DNA of 5,147 nt, taken from contig SKNG01000131.1 of NCBI GenBank assembly GCA_007120685.1, positions 1 through 5,147 on the forward strand, written 5' to 3'. This DNA is from Paracoccaceae bacterium. GTDB lineage: Bacteria; Pseudomonadota; Alphaproteobacteria; Rhodobacterales; Rhodobacteraceae. Of this stretch, positions 1 through 5,147 are shown piece by piece (within the stretch, counting starts at the first letter, position 1; each line of letters starts with the position of its first letter). The notes below the pieces were generated by a model. That model saw only the letters and a program-made list of their open reading frames with translations, was not told where the DNA came from and did not search any database. Made by a program: the position numbers and the translations under genes.

Positions 1-17
1 CTGGCTGTGAAGATGGA

Positions 18-161
18 TCAGCATGCCCCTGCCCCGTCCCGAATGTCCCTCAAGACCAGTCTTGCCATGAAGAGGGCAGATCGCCGAGGGGAAATGTGAT
101 CATCCGGGATCGAACACCTAGTTGCAAAAGAAGCCTTACTGGCCTCATGGAAAGTCTGCAT
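18..161 (-). CDS. Possible small ORF, 47 aa, unknown function
   Basis: This is a short open frame on the minus strand, starting ATG at 161 and ending TGA at 18-20. I do not recognise the product. It starts MQTFHEASK, has a basic stretch around residues 26-27 (RR) and 34-41, and contains two cysteines (16 and 47). It shows no signal peptide or membrane segment. The reason to list it is its translation signal: GAGGTGATC (166-174) matches nine bases of the 16S anti-Shine-Dalgarno complement, with nine bases between GAGG and the ATG. That signal overlaps the stop codon of the 256-aa gene upstream, and the two frames are only six bases apart, so translational coupling is possible. Against it, the codon use is unremarkable and competing plus-strand frames are also open here. 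It could be chance or a decayed fragment of another gene. Confidence 0.28.
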   Translation of the reverse strand: MQTFHEASKASFATRCSIPDDHISPRRSALFMARLVLRDIRDGAGAC

Positions 162-165
162 GCAC

Positions 166-174
166 GATCACCTC
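166..174 (-). promoter_or_regulatory. Strong Shine-Dalgarno sequence overlapping a stop codon
   Basis: Read on the minus strand the site is GAGGTGATC, nine consecutive bases of the ideal anti-16S complement. It is built from the last codon and TGA stop of the 256-aa gene plus the next bases. It lies nine bases (counted from GAGG) before the ATG of the 47-aa frame. This is the main support for that frame being translated. A chance match inside an AAG-AGG-TGA gene ending is the alternative. Confidence 0.35.
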
Positions 175-938
175 TTAACCTCCGATGTACTGCGAGCATA
201 CTTTTCGGCTGCGTAGGCAGCGAAAGGAATGCTAAGGAGCCTGTATTCGAGAATAGCCTGAAGAAGGTCGCTTTCCGTCGCTATGGGGTTACTTCCATTA
301 GAGTACTTTCCGTCGCTTAGGTCCCTTAATGCAACAAGTGCATTTGTTGCGCCTGTTATTGCCTTGTCTAATTGGGAAAGTGCGACAGCATTCCACACCT
401 CAATTTTTTTCTCATCGGGGTATATCTTATCAAAGAAATCCGCATGACTAAAAGCGTTTGGAGGCGCCGTCTTGCACGCAAAGGAAAATTCTCTGTTTGC
501 TTGATAAATCCTCGTTCGTACTCTTGGCGGCATGAGCAACGCGTAGTCGTTTAGATCATCGGCTTTGCACCAACACCAGTGCACGAAGCGATGTCTACAC
601 TCTTGAATGCGCGAAAGCTCTTTGTGTAACTCTAAGAATGCCTGGACAAAATCACAGTTACCATATTCTAAGACAATCTCTTTGAGCTTCTTCTCGGGGT
701 GCTTCAAAATTGTAAACATCAGTCGCGCATTGGAATCAACGGTGTTTCCAAGCAACGATAAAATTAGTTCCTGCATCAGATTTTCAGCGTGGGCGTACCG
801 CAAGACTATTGCCGCTACGAGGCGAGACAATTCCGGATCTTCCAGAATTGCACCAGGGCCAAAGGTCAAGACTCTTTGGCCCTCCACCTCTGATGACGAA
901 AGGTACGCGATTTTCGGAAGCTCAATTCTCTCAAACAT
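168..938 (-). CDS. Hypothetical 256-aa protein, HEPN-like, low GC
   Basis: I cannot assign a named family. The protein appears soluble and mostly helical, with no signal peptide or clear membrane segment. A leader (1-35) precedes a segment resembling proteins with an early helix 'L..LVA.I...YAHAEN' (about 37-63, with E52), a middle part rich in Leu, Lys and Glu (70-112), then C-RHRFVH-W at 114-121. R115 and H120 form an R-x4-H arrangement typical of HEPN-fold ribonucleases and their relatives, although the Asn that usually follows the Arg is His here. A later helix (about 183-207) and a C-terminal helix (224-247) follow. The start at 938 is the first ATG of the frame with only a weak AGAG upstream. 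The gene lies 58 bp downstream of parE on the same strand. Its GC (38-47% in two lines counted) is far below that of parE, which suggests horizontal acquisition. The coding call is good; the HEPN assignment is inference from motif and layout. Confidence 0.8.
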   Translation of the reverse strand: MFERIELPKIAYLSSSEVEGQRVLTFGPGAILEDPELSRLVAAIVLRYAHAENLMQELILSLLGNTVDSNARLMFTILKHPEKKLKEIVLEYGNCDFVQAFLELHKELSRIQECRHRFVHWCWCKADDLNDYALLMPPRVRTRIYQANREFSFACKTAPPNAFSHADFFDKIYPDEKKIEVWNAVALSQLDKAITGATNALVALRDLSDGKYSNGSNPIATESDLLQAILEYRLLSIPFAAYAAEKYARSTSEVKR

Positions 939-996
939 ATCTGCGAACTCTAATCAACTGATAAATGAAAGCTGATCATTGACTTGCTCGTCATTG
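939..996. other. AT-rich spacer between parE and the HEPN-like gene
   Basis: This 58-bp gap lies between the parE stop and the start of the low-GC gene, both on the minus strand. It is AT-rich, unlike the parE side, and marks the composition change. I see no hairpin followed by a T run that would serve as a parE terminator; the best inverted repeat is only TGAC/GTCA. No convincing -35/-10 pair is visible for the downstream gene either. Read-through from parE or a weak unrecognised promoter are both possible. Confidence 0.5.
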
Positions 997-2949
997 TTAA
1001 AGATCCACATCTTCCACGAACCGCGCGTTCTCGCTGATATACTGGAACCGCAATTCCGGCTTCTTGCCCATCAGCCGCTCCACCAGATCGCCCGTCTCGC
1101 CCGGCACATCCTCGTCGATGCTCACCCGTATCAACTTGCGCGAGGCCGGGTTCATGGTGGTTTCCTTCAGATCCTTCGCGTCCATCTCGCCCAGACCCTT
1201 GAACCGGCTCACCTCGATCCTGCCCTTGCCGCCCAGCCCGGCTTCCAGCAGCCGCGCCTTCTCGGCCTCATCGAGCGCGTATTCCCGCCGCGCGCCCTGG
1301 GTGAGGCGAAACAGCGGCGGGCAGGCCAGATACAGATGCCCGTGGTCGATCAGCGGCCGCATCTGGCTGTAGAAGAACGTCATCAGAAGTGCCGCGATAT
1401 GGGCGCCATCGACATCGGCATCGGTCATGATGATGATCTTGTCATAGCGCAGGTCGTCCAGCCGGAACTTCGTGCCCATGCCGACGCCCAGCGCCTGGCA
1501 CAGATCATTGATCTCGGCATTCTGGCCCAGCTTGCCCGAGGCCGCGCCCAGCACGTTCAGGATCTTGCCGCGCAGGGGCAGGAGCGCCTGAAAGGTCCGG
1601 TCGCGGGCCATCTTGGCGCTGCCGCCGGCCGAATCCCCCTCGACAATGAAAAGCTCGGTCCCGGCGCGGTTGGTGGCCGAACAATCCACCAGCTTGCCCG
1701 GCAGGCGCAGCTTTCGCGTGGCGGATTTGCGCTGCGTCTCCTTCTCCGCCCGGCGGCGGGCGCGTTCCTCGGCGCGCAGGATCAGATAGTCCAGGATCGC
1801 GCCCGCCGCTTTTGGGTCGCCCGCCAGCCAGTTGTCGAAATGATCGCGTACCGCGCCTTCAACCAGCTTTGCTGCCTCGGCCGTGGCCAGGCGGTCCTTG
1901 GTCTGGCCGACGAATTCGGGCTCGCGAATGAAGACCGAGATCAGCGCGCAGCCGCCCGCGCCCAGATCCTCGCGGGTGATCTGCGCGGCCTTGCGGTTGT
2001 TCGCCAGTTCGCCGTAAGCGCGGATGCCCTTCATGATCGCGGCCCAGAAGCCGGTCTCATGCGTGCCGCCCTCTGGCGTGGGCACGGTGTTGCAATAGCT
2101 TTGCACGAAACCGTCGCGCGCGGGTGTCCAGTTGATCGCCCATTCCACCCGGCCCGGCACGCCGAATTTCTCGGCGAATTCCACGCGACCGGCGAAGGGG
2201 GTGGCGGCATAGGTCTGGTCGCTACCCAACTGTTCATTCAGGTAATCGGCCAGCCCGCCGGGGAAGCGGAAGCTGGCTTCCATCGGCGTGTCGCCATCCT
2301 CGATGGCCGATTTCCAGCGGATTTCCACGCCCGAGAAGAGATAGGCTTTCGACCGCACCATGCGAAAAAGCCGCGCGGGGCGGAAGCGGTGGCTGCCGAA
2401 GATCTGTTCATCGGCATGGAAGGTGACCGAGGTGCCGCGTCGGTTCTGGGCGGGGCCGACCCTTTGCACCGGGCCGAGGGGCAGGCCGCGGGAAAATTCC
2501 TGCACATGCAATTCGCGGTTGCGCGCCACCTCGACGCGCATGTGATCGGAAAGCGCATTGACCACCGAGGCGCCGACCCCGTGCAACCCGCCCGAGGTCT
2601 GATAGGCCTTGCCGGAGAATTTGCCGCCGGCGTGCAGGGTGCACAGGATCACCTCAAGCGCGGATTTGTCGGGGAATTTCGGATGCGGGTCGATGGGGAT
2701 GCCGCGGCCGTTGTCGCGGATGGTGACGCTGTAATCGGCGGCCAGCTCGACCTCGATGCGGCTGGCATGGCCGGCCACGGCTTCGTCCATGGAATTGTCC
2801 AGCACCTCGGCCACCAGATGGTGCAGCGCGCGCTCGTCGGTGCCGCCGATATACATGCCGGGGCGCTTGCGCACCGGCTCCAGCCCTTCCAGCACCTCGA
2901 TCGAGGATGCGTCATAGCTGTCGCCCGCGGGGCCGAGTAGATCATTCAT
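997..2949 (-). CDS. parE: DNA topoisomerase IV subunit B (ParE)
   Basis: This is the ATPase subunit of topoisomerase IV, the type IIA enzyme that, with ParC, unlinks daughter chromosomes and relaxes DNA in the cytoplasm. The 650-aa protein is complete. The GHKL ATPase domain (about 1-220) shows PVRKRPGMYIG (25-35), E48 and N52 in EVLDNSMDEA, D79 in RDNGRG, and the glycine-rich GGLHGVG (120-126). The transducer domain (about 225-400) carries Q349-T350-K351, the QTK loop that contacts ATP phosphate. The TOPRIM domain has EGDSAGGSA (437-445), PLRGKILNV (458-466) and DADVDG (510-515), and RFKGLGEM (582-589) follows. ParE rather than GyrB is preferred from the length (E. coli-type GyrB is about 800 aa with an inserted domain) and from the alphaproteobacterial ParE-like DADVDGAHIA region and C-terminus. 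The ATG at 2949 is chosen because the GHKL motif then begins at the usual distance; the ribosome site is weak (AGG, four bases before the ATG). It is divergent from cysE. Confidence 0.96.
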   Translation of the reverse strand: MNDLLGPAGDSYDASSIEVLEGLEPVRKRPGMYIGGTDERALHHLVAEVLDNSMDEAVAGHASRIEVELAADYSVTIRDNGRGIPIDPHPKFPDKSALEVILCTLHAGGKFSGKAYQTSGGLHGVGASVVNALSDHMRVEVARNRELHVQEFSRGLPLGPVQRVGPAQNRRGTSVTFHADEQIFGSHRFRPARLFRMVRSKAYLFSGVEIRWKSAIEDGDTPMEASFRFPGGLADYLNEQLGSDQTYAATPFAGRVEFAEKFGVPGRVEWAINWTPARDGFVQSYCNTVPTPEGGTHETGFWAAIMKGIRAYGELANNRKAAQITREDLGAGGCALISVFIREPEFVGQTKDRLATAEAAKLVEGAVRDHFDNWLAGDPKAAGAILDYLILRAEERARRRAEKETQRKSATRKLRLPGKLVDCSATNRAGTELFIVEGDSAGGSAKMARDRTFQALLPLRGKILNVLGAASGKLGQNAEINDLCQALGVGMGTKFRLDDLRYDKIIIMTDADVDGAHIAALLMTFFYSQMRPLIDHGHLYLACPPLFRLTQGARREYALDEAEKARLLEAGLGGKGRIEVSRFKGLGEMDAKDLKETTMNPASRKLIRVSIDEDVPGETGDLVERLMGKKPELRFQYISENARFVEDVDL

Positions 2950-2988
2950 GCCGCCTGCCCGATTCGTGCCTGTGTGCTGCCTGCCAGA

Positions 2989-3017
2989 AATAGAGCATCC
3001 CGGCCCCGGTGACGCAA
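2989..3017 (-). promoter_or_regulatory. Candidate parE promoter
   Basis: On the minus strand a -35-like TTGCGT (3012-3017) is followed after 17 bases by a -10-like TCTATT (2989-2994), which lies about 40 bases before the parE ATG. The matches to the sigma-70 consensus are 3/6 and 4/6, so this is only a spacing-supported guess. Alphaproteobacterial promoters often deviate from the E. coli consensus. Confidence 0.3.
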
Positions 3018-3022
3018 GACTT

Positions 3023-3039
3023 GGGGTCCGGATGGGGTC
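3023..3039. repeat. Direct repeat GGGGTC x2 in the divergent region
   Basis: GGGGTC occurs at 3023-3028 and again at 3034-3039, so the copies start 11 bp apart, about one helical turn. The pair sits between the candidate -35 elements of parE and cysE. A regulator binding on one face of the helix could use such half-sites, but six-base G-rich repeats arise easily in this GC-rich DNA. Confidence 0.25.
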
Positions 3040-3065
3040 GATGCAGAAGGCAGCCGCGCGCGGTC

Positions 3066-3094
3066 TGGAAACCCCATGCGCAAATGCGTATCTT
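3066..3094 (+). promoter_or_regulatory. Candidate cysE promoter
   Basis: A -35-like TGGAAA (3066-3071) and a -10-like TATCTT (3089-3094) are separated by 17 bases and lie about 28 bases before the cysE start codon. Each element matches the sigma-70 consensus at four of six positions. The short leader has room for the ribosome site at 3111 but no obvious riboswitch or attenuator. Confidence 0.35.
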
Positions 3095-3110
3095 GTCACC
3101 TGCAGTCCAC

Positions 3111-3115
3111 AGGAG
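3111..3115 (+). promoter_or_regulatory. cysE ribosome binding site that fixes its start
   Basis: AGGAG lies seven bases before the ATG at 3123. This decides the start: an in-frame ATG at 3009 would add 38 residues that look unlike any CysE N-terminus and would span the candidate promoter. Confidence 0.8.
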
Positions 3116-3122
3116 CCGCGCC

Positions 3123-3926
3123 ATGCCCGAAACGCAAAGCCTGATCGCCGCGCTGGACCCGGTTTGGGAGCGCATCCGCATCGAGGCGCAGGAGGCGGTG
3201 ACGGACGAGCCGCTGCTGGGCGGTGTCTTTCACTCTTCGGTGCTGCATCACAAGACGCTGGAGCAGGCGCTGGCCTTCCGGCTGGCGCAGAAGCTGGCCT
3301 CGGCCGAGATGAGCGAGCAGATCCTGCGCGAGATCATGGACGAGGCGCATACCGACGACCCTGGCCTGGGCGAGGCGGCGCGGGCCGATATCGTGGCGAC
3401 CTTCGAGCGCGACCCGGCCTGCAACCGGTTTCTGAAGCCGCTTCTGTATTTCAAGGGGTTCCAGGCGGTGCAGGCGCATCGTATCGCGCATTGGCTGTGC
3501 CGGCGGGGAAGGGCGGATTTCGCCAGTTTCATCCAGATGCGGGTGTCCGAGATCTTCGGCGTGGACATCCACCCGGGCGCGCGGATCGGGCGCGGCATCA
3601 TGATCGACCATGCCCATTCCATCGTTATTGGCGAGACGGCGGTGGTGGGCGACAATGTGTCGATGCTGCATTCGGTGACGCTGGGCGGCACCGGCAAGGA
3701 GGGCGGCGACCGGCATCCGAAGATCGGCAACGGGGTGCTGATCGGCGCGGGCGCGAAGGTGTTGGGCAATATCCGGGTGGGGCATTGCTCGCGCATTGCC
3801 GCCGGGTCGGTGGTGCTGGCAGATGTACCCGATTGCAAGACCGTGGCCGGGGTGCCGGCGCGGATAGTCGGCGAGGCGGGCTGCGACCAGCCGGCGCTGG
3901 CGATGGACCATCTGTTCGGCAAATAG
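3123..3926 (+). CDS. cysE: Serine O-acetyltransferase (CysE)
   Basis: CysE transfers acetyl from acetyl-CoA to L-serine, giving O-acetylserine, the substrate that cysteine synthase turns into cysteine. It is a cytoplasmic enzyme. The 267-aa protein has the helical N-terminal domain (about 1-140, including DPAC with D97 and LLYFKGFQAVQAHRIAHW at 107-124) and the left-handed beta-helix of hexapeptide repeats (about 143-250). Active-site residues align with E. coli CysE: D97 (D92), D162-H163 in MIDHAH (D157-H158) and H198 in GGDRHPK (H193). The repeats include GVDIHPGARIGRGI, VTLGGTGK and GVPARIVG. E. coli CysE is 273 aa and ends in a flexible tail with a final Ile that docks into CysK. Here the chain stops at MDHLFGK, without that tail or Ile. 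It is divergent from parE and convergent with pdhC, so probably transcribed alone. Confidence 0.96.
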   Translation: MPETQSLIAALDPVWERIRIEAQEAVTDEPLLGGVFHSSVLHHKTLEQALAFRLAQKLASAEMSEQILREIMDEAHTDDPGLGEAARADIVATFERDPACNRFLKPLLYFKGFQAVQAHRIAHWLCRRGRADFASFIQMRVSEIFGVDIHPGARIGRGIMIDHAHSIVIGETAVVGDNVSMLHSVTLGGTGKEGGDRHPKIGNGVLIGAGAKVLGNIRVGHCSRIAAGSVVLADVPDCKTVAGVPARIVGEAGCDQPALAMDHLFGK

Positions 3927-3956
3927 GCGGGCGGGGGCCGTATTGGTGAGCAGGGC

Positions 3957-3975
3957 AGGGGGGCGCTGCCCCCCT
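3957..3975. terminator. Perfect 8-bp GC-rich hairpin, possible two-way terminator
   Basis: AGGGGGGC (3957-3964) pairs perfectly with GCCCCCCT (3968-3975) across a three-base GCT loop. It lies 31 bp after the cysE stop and about 80 bp after the pdhC stop on the other strand. No T run follows on either strand, so it is not a classical intrinsic terminator. It may block or stabilise the 3' ends of both convergent transcripts. Confidence 0.5.
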
Positions 3976-4021
3976 CTTGGCCTGCGGCCAATTCACCCCC
4001 CGGGATATTTGAAGAGCAAAG
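3957..4021. repeat. Double-hairpin intergenic element, Rhodobacteraceae style
   Basis: The first hairpin is followed directly by a second, TTGGCC (3977-3982) and GGCCAA (3986-3991) with a TGC loop. A C-run then joins CGGGATATTT (4001-4010) and the purine-rich end GAAGAGCAAAG (4011-4021). From memory, similar arrangements (G/C-run hairpin, a short second hairpin, then a C-run with GATATTT and an A/G-rich end) recur between genes in Rhodobacteraceae genomes. Only one copy is present here, so the repeat status cannot be shown from this window. Confidence 0.5.
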
Positions 4022-4055
4022 AGGGAGGGGCGCCGGGATTTGTGCCCCTTGGGCT

Positions 4056-5147
4056 TCAGGCCAGCATGGCGAGCGGGTTTTCCAGGTTCTCGATGATCGC
4101 CTGCAGGAACTCGGCGCCGAGCGCGCCGTCGATGACGCGGTGATCGACCGAGAGGGTCATCGACATGACCGTGGCCGTGGTGATCTCGCCATCCTTGCCG
4201 ACCACGGGCTGTTTGAGCCCCGCGCCGACGGCGAGGATGGAGCCGTGGGGCGGGTTGATGACGGCGTCGAAATTCTCGATCCCGAACATGCCCAGATTGG
4301 AGATGGCGAAGCTGCCGCCGACATATTCATGCGGGGCGAGCTTGCGGTTGCGGGCGCGGGTGGCGAGGTCCTTCATCTCGGCCGAGAGGGCGGAGAGGGA
4401 TTTCAGATGCGCGTCCTTGATCACCGGGGTGAAGAGGCCGCCGTCGATGGCCACGGCGACCGCCACGTCCGAGGGCTTGAGGCGCAGGATGCGGTCGCCG
4501 GCCCAGACCGCATTGGCGTCAGGCACCTTTTGCAACGCCTGGGCTGCGGCCTTGATGATGAAGTCGTTGACCGAAAGCTTGACCTCGCGCGCGGCAAGCT
4601 GGGTGTTGAGCTGGCTGCGGAATTTCATCAGCGCGTCAAGCTGGACCGAACGGCGCAGGTAGAAATGCGGGATGGTCTGTTTAGCTTCGGTCAGGCGGGC
4701 GGCGACGGTGCGGCGCATGCCGTCGAGCTTGACCTCCTCGAACTCGCGGCCCTCGAACATGCGGATGACCTGTTCGGCGCTGGCGCCGGCAGGCATGGCG
4801 GCGGGGGCGGGCTTCGTGGCGGCGGATTCGGCGGGTTTTTCCGCAGCGGCGGCCTTCGGGGTGGCGCTGGCGCCTTCGACATCGGCCTTGACGATGCGGC
4901 CGTTGGGGCCGGAGCCGGTGATCGTGCTCAGGTCCAGCCCCTTTTGCGCGGCGATGCGGCGGGCGAGGGGGGAGGCGAAGATGCGCTTGCCATCCTCGAC
5001 CGGGGCAGGGGGCGCCGGCGTGTCTGCGGGCTTGGCGGGTGAAGAGGGGGCGGACGCCGCGGCGGCCCCTGCCGGGGCCTCCTTGGCGCCCGCGTCGGCG
5101 CCTTTGGACGCCTCCGGCGCCCCCCCCCCGGTGGTGTCGATATCCTC
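4056..5147 (-). CDS. pdhC: Pyruvate dehydrogenase E2 (dihydrolipoyl acetyltransferase), partial
   Basis: E2 is the core of the pyruvate dehydrogenase complex. It moves the acetyl group from E1 via its lipoyl arm to CoA, making acetyl-CoA. The frame is open to the right edge; 363 residues are visible and the N-terminal lipoyl domain (about 75-85 residues, inferred) lies beyond it. Visible residues 1-53 are an Ala/Pro/Gly/Lys linker that starts EDIDTT, as expected just after a lipoyl domain. Residues 54-92 form the peripheral subunit-binding domain (FASPLARRIA, GSGPNGRIVKADV). A second Ala/Pro-rich linker (93-118) leads to the catalytic domain (about 131-363), with SNLGMFGIENFDAVINPP and the active-site DHRVIDG (H336, D340). 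SNLGMFGI and the INPP segment favour PdhC over the 2-oxoglutarate E2, which has SNGGVYGS. It probably belongs to a pdhA-pdhB-pdhC operon continuing to the right. It ends convergent to cysE. Confidence 0.94.
   Translation of the reverse strand, partial: EDIDTTGGGAPEASKGADAGAKEAPAGAAAASAPSSPAKPADTPAPPAPVEDGKRIFASPLARRIAAQKGLDLSTITGSGPNGRIVKADVEGASATPKAAAAEKPAESAATKPAPAAMPAGASAEQVIRMFEGREFEEVKLDGMRRTVAARLTEAKQTIPHFYLRRSVQLDALMKFRSQLNTQLAAREVKLSVNDFIIKAAAQALQKVPDANAVWAGDRILRLKPSDVAVAVAIDGGLFTPVIKDAHLKSLSALSAEMKDLATRARNRKLAPHEYVGGSFAISNLGMFGIENFDAVINPPHGSILAVGAGLKQPVVGKDGEITTATVMSMTLSVDHRVIDGALGAEFLQAIIENLENPLAMLA
5120..5129. repeat. Ten-base C homopolymer inside pdhC
   Basis: Ten consecutive C (ten G in the coding strand) encode part of a Gly-Gly-Gly-Ala stretch in the linker after the lipoyl domain. 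With ten bases the frame stays open on both sides, and the upstream residues EDIDTT look right for a lipoyl-domain end, so the count seems correct. Tracts of this length are prone to slippage and to sequencing miscounts. Confidence 0.85.

Noticed and set aside
105..130. tRNA-like T-arm (minus strand GTTCGATCCC)
   Set aside because: The flanking bases do not pair into a T stem, and no acceptor stem, CCA or anticodon arm could be found.
3..320. Plus-strand open frame at the left edge overlapping the HEPN-like gene end
   Set aside because: The translation has no recognisable motif and 153 bp lie antisense to the better-supported gene. A second plus frame (1-99) is also open but too short to identify; it could be a gene's 3' end, which cannot be decided here.
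958..982. Imperfect direct repeat CTGATAAATGA / CTGATCATTGA
   Set aside because: Nine of eleven matches in AT-rich DNA 14 bp apart are easily chance; no mobile element end accompanies them.
979..2940. A 653-codon open frame on the plus strand opposite parE
   Set aside because: It is fully antisense to a clear ParE with all motifs. Its product is a low-complexity mix of Gly, Ala, Arg, His and Gln typical of the complement of a GC-rich gene, and no domain is recognisable.
997..2949. Assignment as GyrB instead of ParE
   Set aside because: The protein is too short for the typical proteobacterial GyrB with its inserted domain, and its C-terminal sequence matches the alphaproteobacterial ParE pattern.
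2950..3099. N-terminal extension of ParE by 50 residues from an upstream ATG at 3099
   Set aside because: The extra residues do not resemble ParE, they would cross the intergenic promoter region, and the start at 2949 places the GHKL motifs at the normal distance.
3096..3911. Long minus-strand open frame opposite cysE
   Set aside because: It is antisense to a complete CysE, with an Arg/His/Gln-rich product and no recognisable domain. It is a composition artefact.
2948..3949. 333-codon plus-strand frame overlapping cysE in another frame
   Set aside because: It overlaps the real cysE frame entirely and gives a Gly/Ala/Arg-rich product without motifs.
4140..5042. 300-codon plus-strand frame opposite pdhC
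   Set aside because: It is antisense to an unmistakable E2 catalytic domain, and its Gly/Asp/Ala-rich product reflects GC-rich codons read backwards.

Overview
The window looks like a chromosomal segment of an alphaproteobacterium, most likely of the Rhodobacteraceae/Roseobacter lineage. The evidence is the high GC of the housekeeping genes (about 63-67% in lines I counted), the alphaproteobacterial style of the ParE, CysE and PdhC proteins, and a GC-rich double-hairpin intergenic element of a kind I remember from that family. I could not run a database search, so the family placement is by recognition only.

Layout from left to right. Positions 1-167 are the window edge. They hold no recognisable gene apart from a possible 47-aa minus-strand ORF (18-161) with a very good Shine-Dalgarno sequence. 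Positions 168-938 (minus) encode a 256-aa protein of much lower GC (about 38-47% in lines counted). It has an R-x4-H motif in a helical setting that resembles HEPN-type proteins. Positions 997-2949 (minus) encode a full-length topoisomerase IV subunit B (parE). A 173-bp divergent intergenic region (2950-3122) separates it from a full-length serine O-acetyltransferase (cysE, plus, 3123-3926). The 129-bp convergent region 3927-4055 holds two perfect hairpins and a conserved-looking tail. From 4056 to the right edge (minus) lies the 3' part of pdhC, the E2 subunit of pyruvate dehydrogenase. Its N-terminal lipoyl domain is cut off by the window end.

The three high-GC genes are unrelated housekeeping functions: chromosome decatenation, the first committed step of cysteine synthesis, and acetyl-CoA production from pyruvate. 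They are neighbours rather than a pathway. The accessory part is the left 0.95 kb, where a low-GC gene sits directly downstream of parE on the same strand. It is the best candidate for something acquired and poorly described, possibly a HEPN-fold RNase-like protein. No complete new multi-gene system is demonstrable here. The other points of interest are a C-terminally short CysE, a ten-base homopolymer in the pdhC linker, and the structured convergent intergenic element.
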